From NCBI GenBank assembly GCA_012270555.1, contig JAAXIC010000017.1, positions 106,151 through 170,150 of the forward strand: a stretch of DNA of 64,000 bases, given 5' to 3'. The translations under genes and the position numbers were made by a program. Source of the stretch: Chloroflexota bacterium (GTDB lineage: Bacteria; Chloroflexota; UBA11872; VXOZ01). Below the pieces are notes generated by a model. That model saw nothing but the letters and a program-made list of their open reading frames with translations. It did not search any database and was not told where the DNA came from. Shown piece by piece: positions 35,195 to 44,252 of the stretch. The first letter of the stretch is position 1. Every line of letters begins with the position of its first letter.

Positions 35195-35947
35195 TCACTC
35201 GAACGCCAATATCTCCAATGAGAAGAAGCCGAGCACGCCGGATATCATTGCCAGGAAATTCGTGGCTACGGCAATACCCATCAAGATCAAGAAGACGCCA
35301 CTCGTGCGTTCCACAACCAGCATGTGGGACTTGAGCCAGTTCAGAAGGGAAGCGGCACGTTCGACTGCGGCGGCCATCGCGAGAAACGGAATGCCCATCC
35401 CCAATGCGTAGATTGCCAGGAGGATTCCCCCGCGCACAACAGTGTCAGAGCCGGAAGCCTGCAGCAATATGGCGCCGAGAATTGGTCCCACACAGGGAGT
35501 CCAGCCCGTGCCAAACACGAGACCGATGAGGAAGGAGGTGACCGGACCGGTTTTTTCGGTGTCGATGCGCCCCAAAGGCGTGTTGCGGAGCGAGACTTCG
35601 CGCTGCAAGATCTGCTGCAGCCATGGAATGCGGAGCAAGCCGAGGAAACTCAGGCCAAAGATGACGAGCAACCCGCCGCCGACGAGCCGCATCGTGGGCA
35701 GGCCTTGCTGAAACGCGAGGCCCACAAACGTGATGGCAACGCCCAGGGCAACGAAGATCACACCAAAGCCGAGAACGAAGGCGATCGCGTTGATGAAGAC
35801 CGCGCGCCGGGCCGACGTTTCGTTGCGAACCGCATTTACATGGCGGCCGCCGAGATACACGAGATACGCGGGAATCAAGGGAAGGAAGCAAGGCGATAGA
35901 AAGGAAAGAACGCCAGCGGCAAATGCAATGCCAACATCAACAAACAT
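35195..35947 (-). CDS. ccdA: CcdA-family transmembrane electron transporter
   Basis: Cytochrome c biogenesis/thiol-reduction membrane protein of 250 residues with six hydrophobic segments. It carries the two Cys residues that shuttle electrons from cytoplasmic thioredoxin outward: one in FLSPCFLPLIP (Cys20) and one in GWTPCVGPILG. AGGGGTCTAACCC precedes the ATG. It is upstream of the selenocysteine redoxin gene on the same strand (209-base gap), and in DipZ-type proteins a CcdA domain is fused directly to a WTYTCxxC redoxin, so CcdA is the likely electron donor to the two Sec-redoxins. A role in haem/cytochrome c assembly is possible as well. Confidence 0.9.
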   Translation of the reverse strand: MFVDVGIAFAAGVLSFLSPCFLPLIPAYLVYLGGRHVNAVRNETSARRAVFINAIAFVLGFGVIFVALGVAITFVGLAFQQGLPTMRLVGGGLLVIFGLSFLGLLRIPWLQQILQREVSLRNTPLGRIDTEKTGPVTSFLIGLVFGTGWTPCVGPILGAILLQASGSDTVVRGGILLAIYALGMGIPFLAMAAAVERAASLLNWLKSHMLVVERTSGVFLILMGIAVATNFLAMISGVLGFFSLEILAFE

Positions 35948-36107
35948 GGGTTAGACCCCTACCACTCACCACAGTTCCCCAATGCTGTCACTAGTATACC
36001 GAAACCAAGGACGGGAATTTGTAACCGTGCCAACAATTGACCGTATTTTGTAAGTGCCGGACGAGCATCGTCAGGGAGGGAGAGCTCGAACGTATCGCTC
36101 AATGTCT

Positions 36108-37058
36108 TTACGTGAGCAGGTAGAGGCCGCTGACTGAAGTCTCATTGTGCACGCGGTGAATCGCCTCGGCGAAGAGTTGGGCCACGGAGAGGATGGTCAT
36201 GTTGGGCGTGTGTTTCTCCGCAGGAATATGCACGGTGTCAGTGAGAAGTACCTCTTGGATGAAGTCCAGATTCAATCTATCCGGGGCGGAACCGGCCAGG
36301 AGACCGTGCACTGCCGCTAAGCGCAGACGAGGTCTGGCACCGGCATTTAGGACGGCGTGGGCCGTCTCGACGATGGTGCCGCCGGTGGTGATGATGTCAT
36401 CGATGATGATAGGCGACTTTCCCTCAAGGTCGCCGATCATGCCGACGATGCGCGCTGTGGTCGCGGACTCGCGCGCTTTGTGGATCAGCGCAAGTGGCAC
36501 TCCCAGACGTTCCGCATATTGCTCTGCCAGTTTGGCGCGGCCGACGTCCGGCGCGACAATTACAGAATCCGATAGGTCTTGCTGCTTCAGGTAGTCAATG
36601 ATCAGAGGCACTGCCGAAAGGGTCTCCATGGGGATGTTGAAGAAGCCCTGCATGGCCGGCGCGTGGATGTCGGTGAGGATAATGCGGTTCACGCCTACGG
36701 CTTGGAGCATATCCGCCACCACCTTGGCGCTGATTGGCTCGCGTCCGTGGGCCATGCGTTCCTGGCGGGAATAGCCGAAGTAGGGTATGACCGCGGTAAT
36801 GCGCTTGGCGGAGGCACGCCGGAGCGCGTCAACGATGAGCAGAAGTTGCATGAGGTTGTCGTTCACCGGGGCCGAGGTTGGTTGCACGACGTACACGTCG
36901 CAACCGCGGACGCTCTCGTTCACCATGACGAGGGTCTCAGTATCCGGGGCGTCTTCGATGCTTACGTCACCGAGACCCGTCCCTAGGAGATCAGCAATCT
37001 CGGCCGCCAAGGGATTATTGGCCAGACCCGAGAATATCTTGATGTCCCCATTAACCAT
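36108..37058 (-). CDS. prs: ribose-phosphate pyrophosphokinase (PRPP synthetase)
   Basis: Makes PRPP from ribose 5-phosphate and ATP for nucleotide, His and Trp synthesis. The 316 residues from the ATG at 37058 are the standard bacterial length; a longer reading to 37115 is not family-like. Motifs seen: FSGLANNPLA start, the ATP region PYFGYSRQER, DIHAPAMQGFF (usually DLHAGQIQGFF), flexible-loop KARES, and the PRPP-binding loop IIDDIITTGGTI. GAGAGGG lies upstream at good spacing. Several substitutions at normally invariant positions (for example APAMQ, and D-I-I-T in place of D-M-I-D) mark it as a divergent copy. Cytoplasmic. ddl lies upstream on the same strand. Confidence 0.92.
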   Translation of the reverse strand: MVNGDIKIFSGLANNPLAAEIADLLGTGLGDVSIEDAPDTETLVMVNESVRGCDVYVVQPTSAPVNDNLMQLLLIVDALRRASAKRITAVIPYFGYSRQERMAHGREPISAKVVADMLQAVGVNRIILTDIHAPAMQGFFNIPMETLSAVPLIIDYLKQQDLSDSVIVAPDVGRAKLAEQYAERLGVPLALIHKARESATTARIVGMIGDLEGKSPIIIDDIITTGGTIVETAHAVLNAGARPRLRLAAVHGLLAGSAPDRLNLDFIQEVLLTDTVHIPAEKHTPNMTILSVAQLFAEAIHRVHNETSVSGLYLLT

Positions 37059-37146
37059 CGCGGTTGCCCTCTCTTTTTTTGTTTCCCATTGTTGCGCGGT
37101 GGCGCGAGCGTGCATTCTTGCGAGTGAGCACTCTTGCGAGTGAGCA

Positions 37147-38256
37147 TCAGCGCGCAGTATCCTGCTCGCTGATTTCTCGGTAGCGTTCTTGCGCCAGTCT
37201 GATCAGTTCGTCTAACAAGGCCGGATATGCCAGCCCGGAGGCTTCCCACAGTTTCGGATACATGCTTATGGACGTAAAGCCGGGTATGGTGTTGATCTCA
37301 CTCACGTACGCCTCATCAGTTTCGCCATCCAGGAGAAAGTCCACGCGCGCCATGCCGCAGCATTCCAGCGCCTGGAAAGCGCGGACGGCCATTGCTTGCA
37401 ACTCCTGCGTTCGTTCCTCCGGGATCTGCGCGGGTACGTGCAATTCCGAATCCGCCTCGTACTTGGCGGCGTAGTCATAGAATTCATGCGCGGCCACGAT
37501 TTCTCCCGGCACTGAGACGATGGGGTCGTCGTTGCCGAGCACCGAGAACTCGATCTCGCGTGCATGGGGCACCGCGTTCTCGACGATGATCTTGGGACCG
37601 TAGCGCGCCGCCAGATCCAGGGCGGGACCCAAATCGTCCCGATGGTGGGCCTTCGAAATGCCTACGCTCGAACCGAGGGCCGCCGGCTTGACAAAGACCG
37701 GATAGGAGAGGCTGGCCTCGATTTCGTCTTTACATGTATCCGGCTGTGCGCGCCATTGCTTGCGGCGCAGCGGGACGAAGTCGGCAACCGGGAGACCCGC
37801 GTGGCTGAAGAGCCGCTTCTGTACGATCTTGTCCATGCCCAGTGCCGAGCTGAGCACGTCGCAGCCGACGTAGGGCACGTCAGCAAGCTGGAGCAGGCCT
37901 TGGATACTGCCATCCTCACCGTTGGGGCCGTGAAGGATGGGAAGCACTACATCCAGCGGACCAATTCGTGACGGATCGCGTACAGCTTGAGGCGAATTGC
38001 GTTCGGCCAACGCGGTCGGCCCACTGAGGGCAAGGCCCGTTGCAGCCACATCGGCTGCCAAATGCATTTGGTCCGCCAACGCTTGCTGAGGGTCTACGTT
38101 CAGCAGCCAGCGTCCGTCGCGTGTGATGCCGATGGGTATCACCTCGTACTTTTCCGAATCGAGCGCTGCCATAACGGAGCGGGCTGAGACCACCGAGACG
38201 TCATGTTCGGCTGAACGGCCGCCAAACAGCAGGCCAACACGGAGCCTTTTGCTCAT
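37147..38256 (-). CDS. ddl: D-alanine--D-alanine ligase
   Basis: ATP-grasp ligase joining two D-Ala for peptidoglycan, 369 residues (long Ddl subgroup). Starts RLRVGLLFGGRSAEHDVSVVSA, with the hallmark FGGRSxEHxVS. The motif HGPNGEDGSIQGLL matches the conserved HGxxGEDGxxQG. Further, KPAALGSSVGISK is the nucleotide-binding loop and INTIPGFTSISMYPKL the C-terminal active-site block. The Tyr/Phe region controlling D-Ala versus D-Lac looks normal, with no sign of vancomycin-type specificity that could be judged here. Ribosome binding site weak. Divergent from murF, with which it shares the pathway. Confidence 0.93.
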   Translation of the reverse strand: MSKRLRVGLLFGGRSAEHDVSVVSARSVMAALDSEKYEVIPIGITRDGRWLLNVDPQQALADQMHLAADVAATGLALSGPTALAERNSPQAVRDPSRIGPLDVVLPILHGPNGEDGSIQGLLQLADVPYVGCDVLSSALGMDKIVQKRLFSHAGLPVADFVPLRRKQWRAQPDTCKDEIEASLSYPVFVKPAALGSSVGISKAHHRDDLGPALDLAARYGPKIIVENAVPHAREIEFSVLGNDDPIVSVPGEIVAAHEFYDYAAKYEADSELHVPAQIPEERTQELQAMAVRAFQALECCGMARVDFLLDGETDEAYVSEINTIPGFTSISMYPKLWEASGLAYPALLDELIRLAQERYREISEQDTAR

Positions 38257-38383
38257 AGTAAAAGAAGCACCGGTGTCCGTTTGCTTTGCTGAAGAGGGGT
38301 AGCATCATTATAGCAGGTTGGTGTAGACTCTCCTAGAGCGTGGTGACGGCTCGTGGCATGCAATTCAAGGAGCGTTTTCCCTC

Positions 38384-39808
38384 TTGTTCATGCTCGTTGA
38401 TCTCTACCGCGCGCTGCGACGCGATCCACCGCAAAGCCCTACGGTGGCGGGCATCGCGTGTACGGGCTTGAGCCACGATACTCGCATCTTGCAGCCGGGC
38501 GAGGTCTTTCTCGCGCTGCGCACCGATCAGCGCGACGGGCATGACTTCATTCCGGACGCCGCAGCCAAAGGCGCCGCCGCTATTCTTTGCCAAAGACCTC
38601 TGCCTGACATTCGCATCCCACAAATCCGCGTCAGGGATCCAAACGACGCCGCGTGGAAACTTGCCAGTTACTTGGTGCGACAGCGCTCCAACATGCGCAT
38701 CGTTGCTATCACGGGCAGTTATGGCAAGACCACCACGAAAGAGGCGATCGCGACGGTGCTTGCGGAGCGCTTTGCGGTCTGCCGGGCGCTGGGAACGGAG
38801 AATAACGAGATCGGCATTCCGCGTACTGTGGCCCGCTGCGTGCCTGAAGATGAGGTACTCGTGCTTGAGATGGGCGCGCAGTGGCGGGGTGAGATTGCCG
38901 GCTACTGCCGCAGGATTCGGCCGCATGTCGGCGTGGTAACGGCGGTGGGCCCCGTTCATCTTGAACTCTTTGGCTCACTCGACCGCGTGCAGCACGCCAA
39001 GGCCGAGCTCGTACAGGCGCTGCCGGCGCGCGGCACCGCCGTACTCAACGGAGACGACCCGCGCGTCAGGCAGATGTCCGCCACAACGCGCGCGGATGTG
39101 GTGACCTACGGTGTCGAGGGCATGGCGGATGTTTCGGCACAGAACGTGAAGGTGCTGCCTGAGGGCTGGACCCAGTTCGACGTGCAGGCCGGATCAGATC
39201 GAGGGCAGTTGAAGACGCAAGTGCTCGGCCAGGCCGGGGTCTACGCGGCGCTCGCCGCCACTGCTGTGGGGCGTACGCTCGGACTCACGTTAGACGAGAT
39301 AACGAAGGGGCTAGCGAATGTGCGTCCCGCGCCCGGCCGTCTCCACGTGCGGCAGGGCCGCAACGGCTCGATCTTGCTCGACGATGCCTACAATGCCAAT
39401 CGCGTTTCCGCGACGCTCGCTTTGCAGTCCCTCGCGCAGTTGGGCGGGCAAGGCAGGAAGTTTGCGGTGTTCGGCGACATGCTCGAGCTTGGGGAATATG
39501 CCTCTGAAGAGCACCGCCTATTAGGCGAGGCCGCGGCCCGCTATGCTGACCGCTTGGTAACCATAGGCAACGATAGCGCTGCAACTGCGGCGGGTGCCCG
39601 CGCGGCCGGCATGGACCCAGCGCACATCACTGAGTTCGTAGCGAGTCATGCCGACGATGATGCGCTGGAAGCCGCATTAGACTCTGCCGAGACGCTCTTA
39701 AAAAAGGAGGTTAAGCAACACGACGTCGTTTTGATTAAGGGATCGCACGGAATGGGACTCTACAGGCTCGCTGAACGCTGGGCCCTAGTTGATCCCGCCG
39801 AAGGGTAG
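38384..39808 (+). CDS. murF: UDP-N-acetylmuramoyl-tripeptide--D-alanyl-D-alanine ligase
   Basis: Adds the D-Ala-D-Ala product of Ddl to the UDP-MurNAc tripeptide. About 474 residues. N-terminal domain with GIACTGLSHDTRILQPGEVF split across MurF motif 1; P-loop ITGSYGKTTTKEA; ENNEIGIP; and DDAYNANRVSA near residue 330, the typical MurF substrate block. Start uncertain: TTG at 38384 has AAGGAG eleven bases upstream, ATG at 38390 is 17 away. Divergent from ddl with 127 bases between, so the last two steps of the D-Ala-D-Ala branch share a control region. Cytoplasmic. Confidence 0.92.
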   Translation: MFMLVDLYRALRRDPPQSPTVAGIACTGLSHDTRILQPGEVFLALRTDQRDGHDFIPDAAAKGAAAILCQRPLPDIRIPQIRVRDPNDAAWKLASYLVRQRSNMRIVAITGSYGKTTTKEAIATVLAERFAVCRALGTENNEIGIPRTVARCVPEDEVLVLEMGAQWRGEIAGYCRRIRPHVGVVTAVGPVHLELFGSLDRVQHAKAELVQALPARGTAVLNGDDPRVRQMSATTRADVVTYGVEGMADVSAQNVKVLPEGWTQFDVQAGSDRGQLKTQVLGQAGVYAALAATAVGRTLGLTLDEITKGLANVRPAPGRLHVRQGRNGSILLDDAYNANRVSATLALQSLAQLGGQGRKFAVFGDMLELGEYASEEHRLLGEAAARYADRLVTIGNDSAATAAGARAAGMDPAHITEFVASHADDDALEAALDSAETLLKKEVKQHDVVLIKGSHGMGLYRLAERWALVDPAEG

Positions 39809-39992
39809 GCCCACCGCTAGGCGGAGCCGCAACGTCAATTGCAGGGGATGCAGTTGAGCGTGCGATAGGAAGAGTCCTCTCTTCTTGTTGCGGGTGGTTA
39901 GTTTCGGTGCGCTGGACATAGCGCACGGGGATAGTGGATACGTGTGCGTCCGAGTTGGTGCGGGCGCGCTACTACAGTTTAAAGGATGGTAT

Positions 39993-40991
39993 ATGTTGGC
40001 GCTATTTTTAGCGGCCGTATGGTTTGCTATCACAATCGATGGCGGACCCACGGCGGAACTTTGCACGCAACTCGATACTGCGCGGGAGAGCTTGAGAGTC
40101 GCGGGCTGGCAGGGTGTAGACGTTTTCTACGAGGCTAATTGCGTACCGGAGCAGACGACTCCAACCACGACGGACATTGCGGGGCTGCAACTCAAAACCG
40201 CTCCGGAATCTGATGGCGGCCTTGCCTACGGACGCTGGATGTACGAACAGAACGGCTGGGATGATGCCGACGACGACGGCTGCAACACACGGGAAGAAGT
40301 GCTTGTTGCCGAGGCTCGCACGCTGGACACGGATGAAGATGCGTGCGTACCTCCCGGCACGTGGTATTCATGGTACGACGAAGAAACCATTACGAGTGCT
40401 AGAGGTGTGGACATAGACCACATGGTGCCCCTCGCAGAAGTGCACGATTCAGGGGGATGGCGGTGGTCCTACGCACGGCGCTTCGCGTATGCCAACGACC
40501 TGACGCTCTCTCAGACCTTGACTGCGGTCTCGGCGTCGAGCAATCGCTCCAAGGGCGGGCGTGATCCCGCGGAATGGAAGCCGTCTGCGGAGTCGGCGTG
40601 GTGCCAGTATGCGCAAGATTGGATTGCGGTGAAAGTGTTCTGGGGACTCAGCGTGGATGATGCAGAAGTAACGGCATTGCGCACGATGTTGGAGAAGTGT
40701 GATGGGACGCCGCAAATTGTCCTGCCCACGCCAACACCGACGCCAATCCCCACGGCGACGCCAACGCCAACTCCTACGCCTACGGCGACTGCGACCCCGA
40801 CATCCACTCCTACGCTTACGCCCACGCCTACTCCGACGCCAACAACCGTGTATGCAAGCTGTGCGGCGGCGGAAGCGGCCGGTGTGGAAAGAGTTCAAGG
40901 CAGTAACGGCGACGGTCGCGGCTTCCCGATAGAGATCATTGCCGACCCGCCGCGCGATGGTGACGGCGATGGAATCGTGTGTGAAACCTAG
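39993..40991 (+). CDS. secreted HNH nuclease (GmrSD C-terminal-like) with PT-rich linker and excalibur domain
   Basis: Predicted exported nuclease of 332 residues. A short hydrophobic signal (MLALFLAAVWFAITI) starts at 39993 after AAAGGATGG. The middle carries the GmrSD_C/HNH type motif VDIDHMVPLAEVHDSG followed by ASSNRSKGGRDPAEW and WCQYAQDWIAVK, the conserved block of these secreted HNH proteins. A threonine/proline repeat linker (about 40728-40848) joins it to a C-terminal excalibur domain with CAAAEAAG and the calcium-binding DGDGDGIVCE. Role likely extracellular DNA degradation or nutrient release; a toxin function cannot be excluded. No immunity gene is adjacent. Confidence 0.82.
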   Translation: MLALFLAAVWFAITIDGGPTAELCTQLDTARESLRVAGWQGVDVFYEANCVPEQTTPTTTDIAGLQLKTAPESDGGLAYGRWMYEQNGWDDADDDGCNTREEVLVAEARTLDTDEDACVPPGTWYSWYDEETITSARGVDIDHMVPLAEVHDSGGWRWSYARRFAYANDLTLSQTLTAVSASSNRSKGGRDPAEWKPSAESAWCQYAQDWIAVKVFWGLSVDDAEVTALRTMLEKCDGTPQIVLPTPTPTPIPTATPTPTPTPTATATPTSTPTLTPTPTPTPTTVYASCAAAEAAGVERVQGSNGDGRGFPIEIIADPPRDGDGDGIVCET

Positions 40992-41118
40992 GAACCAATG
41001 GAGAGTGTCCTGCCAGAGTTGCCAGACAAAGTGACTCTATGGCGTAGTTAACGGTGAATCTCGGGAGTGACCGCTAACGCCCGGTAAGTCTCGTCACGGA
41101 ACCACAGGGATCACTCCC

Positions 41119-42171
41119 ATGACCACGTACGCTTCTACCTTCATTCCCGGCATGGGAGAGGTCGTGGTGACCGCGCTGCAGCGGTCGCTCCGAGACTTCG
41201 AAGTAGACCTCCTGCTCGACGGTCTTGTTGTATACCGGTCTTCGTCCACCGTGGCAGACGTGCGGGCACTGCGCTTCTGCAACAATAGTTTTGTCTGTGT
41301 CATGTCGTTTGACGGACTGGGGCGTAATCCCATGGCGCAGATCAGCCAGACCGTCCTTGCGGACGGGCAACTGTTGCGCCGCGTTGCGCCGTACCTACCG
41401 CGCAAGAATCTGACGTACCGCTTTGTGGCCTCGGCAGAGAACCGGTTTGTGCCTGTGCCGCAGCGCACGCGCTTGGCTTTGGAACAACTCCTTGCCGCCG
41501 AACCGCGCCTCAGGCCTCACCCGAGCAATCCCGACGTCGAGTTCTGGCTCCTGGCGCGTCGGGAAGGATTTGGCTTTGTAGGCATGCGGGTAACTCGTCA
41601 GCGGGCAAGTGAGAAGACCTTGGCGCAGGGAGAATTGCGGCCTGAACTCTGTCATTTGCTTTGCTTACTCTCCGAGCCAACAGCAGACGACGTCGTATTG
41701 GACCCGTTTTGCGGTTCGGGGGCAATCCCCTTGGAAAGAGCACGATCCTTCCCGTATCGCAGGGTGCTTGCCGGAGACATTGACGCAAAGCACGTGAAGG
41801 GCTTGCGCGCGAAGGTGCGGCAACTGCGCTGGATTCAGCGCAAGCGACAACAGAACATCGTCATCGGACGCTGGGAAGCCTTGAACCTGCACACGTTTGC
41901 GTCGGAGTCTGTGGACAAGATCGTCACCGACCCACCGTGGGGTTTCTACCAGAGTCAGCTGACTGACCTCGAAAGATTTCAACACAGTATGCTGCAAGAA
42001 TTTCAGCGAGTCCTGCGCTGGAACGGCCTCATGGTGCTGCTCGTGGGGAGACCCCAACTCTTTGAAAACTGTCTGCGTGACTTCAAGGGAACGTTGACCG
42101 TGTTGCAGCGCTACGACGTGCTCGTTTCGGGAAAGAAGGCGAGCGTGTTCAAGATAGGCAAGTCGGCCTAA
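41119..42171 (+). CDS. THUMP-like RNA N2-guanine methyltransferase family protein
   Basis: AdoMet-dependent RNA methyltransferase of 350 residues. N-terminal ~150 residues form a THUMP-like RNA-binding region (starts TTYASTFIPGMGEVVV). The C-terminal Rossmann methyltransferase has motif I DPFCGSGAIPLERA and motif IV TDPPWGFY, resembling the DPPYG/NPPWG of tRNA or rRNA guanine-N2 methyltransferases (Trm14/RlmL group). The gene is 209 bases upstream of selB on the same strand; a functional link is not shown by the sequence. Target nucleotide unknown. Confidence 0.85.
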   Translation: MTTYASTFIPGMGEVVVTALQRSLRDFEVDLLLDGLVVYRSSSTVADVRALRFCNNSFVCVMSFDGLGRNPMAQISQTVLADGQLLRRVAPYLPRKNLTYRFVASAENRFVPVPQRTRLALEQLLAAEPRLRPHPSNPDVEFWLLARREGFGFVGMRVTRQRASEKTLAQGELRPELCHLLCLLSEPTADDVVLDPFCGSGAIPLERARSFPYRRVLAGDIDAKHVKGLRAKVRQLRWIQRKRQQNIVIGRWEALNLHTFASESVDKIVTDPPWGFYQSQLTDLERFQHSMLQEFQRVLRWNGLMVLLVGRPQLFENCLRDFKGTLTVLQRYDVLVSGKKASVFKIGKSA

Positions 42172-42380
42172 ACAGATGCACCCATGGTTCTTTTAAAAGT
42201 GGCGACGTTCCAACGCTCCATTCCCTGAAAAGGCAAGTTCGACCGGAAAGCGTTTGCGTCACCGCGTAGCGGCGAAAGGCCCTTTTGGCTAAGGTCGTGA
42301 AAGGCCGAGCAAGGTATATTGGATTACGTAGGTGCGCTGGCGCGCTTTAGACCGCACCTCGATTGTGTAGGGGTTTCCGA

Positions 42381-44252
42381 ATGTACACCATTGGCACTGC
42401 CGGACACGTCGACCACGGCAAGTCGACGCTGATTCAGGCGCTGACTGGCATCGACCCGGACCGGCTGCGCGAAGAGAAAGAGCGCGGGCTGACCATCGAT
42501 CTCGGCTTCGCGTGGCTGACGTTGCCTAGTGGCAAAGAAATCTCGATTGTCGACGTGCCCGGTCACGAACGGTTCATCAAGAACATGCTGGCGGGAGTAG
42601 GTGGCATCGACGCAGCGTTGCTCGTCATTGCGGCGGATGAAGGCGTCATGCCCCAGACGCGCGAGCACCTGGACATCCTCGACCTGTTGCGCGTTCCGGC
42701 GGGAATCCTGGTGCTTACCCGGTGTGATCTTGTAGAAGATGAAGAGTGGCTGCAGCTTGTCGAAGACGACGTGCGGGAAACGGTGGCAGGGACGGTCCTG
42801 GCCCAAAGCCCGCTCGTGCGCGTTTCCGCGGTTACCGGCGAGGGTCTCGACGCTCTGCGCGCGGCGCTCGACGCATTGCTCGCGGAAACGGATGCGAAAC
42901 GGGACGTGGGCCGTCCGCGTCTGCCTATCGACCGGGCCTTTACGCTCACCGGCTTCGGCACGATTGTCACCGGGACCCTGCTCGACGGCCAGCTCCACAC
43001 GGGAGATGAAGTGGAAATCGTGCCCGGCAACGTGAGCGGCCGCATGCGCGGGTTGCAGAGTCATAAGCACAAGATTGAGACTGCGCTGCCGGGAAACCGT
43101 GTCGCCGTGAACGTCGGCGGGGTTGACGTGGAGGACATCTATCGCGGTCAGGTGCTCACCCTCCCTCGCATGCTCACCGCGACGCGCTTTGCCGACGTGC
43201 GCATCCGGCTCCTGTCCTCCGCGCCGCAGCCGCTCGAGCACGGGATGGTGCTGACGCTGCATAGTGGGACGATGGAGACGCTGGCCCGCGTGCGGCTACT
43301 CGACCGCGAGGAAATCCCGCCGGGTGAAGAAGGGCTGGCGCAACTGCTATTGATTAAGCCGGTGAGCTTGATTAAGGGCGACCTCTTCATTATCCGCCAA
43401 CTCAGCCCGGCGGCGACGCTTGGCGGAGGCGAGGTCCTCGACCCCTACCCGCCGCGCCACAAACGCTTTGCCGCTGACGTAGTTTCGGCGCTAGAGACTC
43501 TGGAGCGCGGCTCGCCGGCAGACATGGTGCTCCAGGCCATCCGGCAGCGGGAACCCTGCACTCAGGCGGAAATCGCCGGAGCGCTTCCATTCACCGCTGT
43601 GGAGGTAGAGGAAGTCCTGGCGAGGCTCATGGGAGCGGAACAGGTGATAGACCTGGGGCGCTCCCTGTACTCCGCTGGAGGCTGGGCCAGCATAACGGAA
43701 CGCGTAACCACGCTGCTCGAGCAGTTCCACGCGCGTTACCCCCTGCGCAACGGGCAGGGCAAGGAGGAGGTGCGGCGAAGTCTGGGCCTGGAGAGCCGGG
43801 TTTTCAACGAGATAGTGCAGCGGCTTTGCGCCGATGAAGTGATTGCCGAAAGAGAAGGCGCTTTGCGCGCGTTCGACTTTCGCATTGCACTGAGCCCGAC
43901 GCAAGAAGAAACCGCGGCGACACTGCTCGCAGTGCTGGAACGAGAGCCGTTAGCCCCGCCGAGTTTGAGCGACATCCGCGAAAGGCTTGCAGTAGATGAC
44001 GATTTCTTGAATGTGCTGGTGGAGCAGGGCCGGATTGTCCGGGTGGACACCGATCTCATCTACTCGCGCCAGGCGTATGCACAGGCGGTGGAGAGAGTGC
44101 GGGAACTCCTGACCCGCGTAGAGCGGGTAACGGTGGCACAGGTCCGCGACGCCTTTGGCACTAGCCGGAAGTACGTGCTGCCGTTGTTGGAGCAAATGGA
44201 CCGCGACAGTGTGACTCAGCGTGATGGGGATGAGCGCACCCTTGCCAAATAA
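42381..44252 (+). CDS. selB: selenocysteine-specific translation elongation factor SelB
   Basis: Delivers Sec-tRNA to ribosomes paused at UGA codons with a SECIS element. 623 residues, near the E. coli length of 614. GTPase motifs: GHVDHGKS (8-15), DVPGHE (58-63), TRCD (113-116, a TKCD/NKxD variant), VSAVTGEG. Domains II and III follow, and the C-terminal ~240 residues contain the winged-helix repeats typical of SelB that bind the SECIS hairpin (for example [22 protein letters not shown]). AGGGG precedes the ATG. This supports selenocysteine use by this genome and fits the two UGA-containing genes at 33-35 kb. selA, selD and tRNA-Sec were not found in the window. Confidence 0.93.
   Translation: MYTIGTAGHVDHGKSTLIQALTGIDPDRLREEKERGLTIDLGFAWLTLPSGKEISIVDVPGHERFIKNMLAGVGGIDAALLVIAADEGVMPQTREHLDILDLLRVPAGILVLTRCDLVEDEEWLQLVEDDVRETVAGTVLAQSPLVRVSAVTGEGLDALRAALDALLAETDAKRDVGRPRLPIDRAFTLTGFGTIVTGTLLDGQLHTGDEVEIVPGNVSGRMRGLQSHKHKIETALPGNRVAVNVGGVDVEDIYRGQVLTLPRMLTATRFADVRIRLLSSAPQPLEHGMVLTLHSGTMETLARVRLLDREEIPPGEEGLAQLLLIKPVSLIKGDLFIIRQLSPAATLGGGEVLDPYPPRHKRFAADVVSALETLERGSPADMVLQAIRQREPCTQAEIAGALPFTAVEVEEVLARLMGAEQVIDLGRSLYSAGGWASITERVTTLLEQFHARYPLRNGQGKEEVRRSLGLESRVFNEIVQRLCADEVIAEREGALRAFDFRIALSPTQEETAATLLAVLEREPLAPPSLSDIRERLAVDDDFLNVLVEQGRIVRVDTDLIYSRQAYAQAVERVRELLTRVERVTVAQVRDAFGTSRKYVLPLLEQMDRDSVTQRDGDERTLAK

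Noticed and set aside
40728..40848. Short tandem repeat resembling a CRISPR or minisatellite
   Set aside because: It is the in-frame Thr-Pro linker of the secreted HNH protein, with no spacers.
42172..42380. Possible tRNA-Sec between the methyltransferase gene and selB
   Set aside because: A GTTCGACC occurs, but flanking bases do not form a T stem and no acceptor or D arm was found.
42324..43262. Minus-strand open frame opposite selB
   Set aside because: Low-complexity antisense frame over a well-supported GTPase domain.
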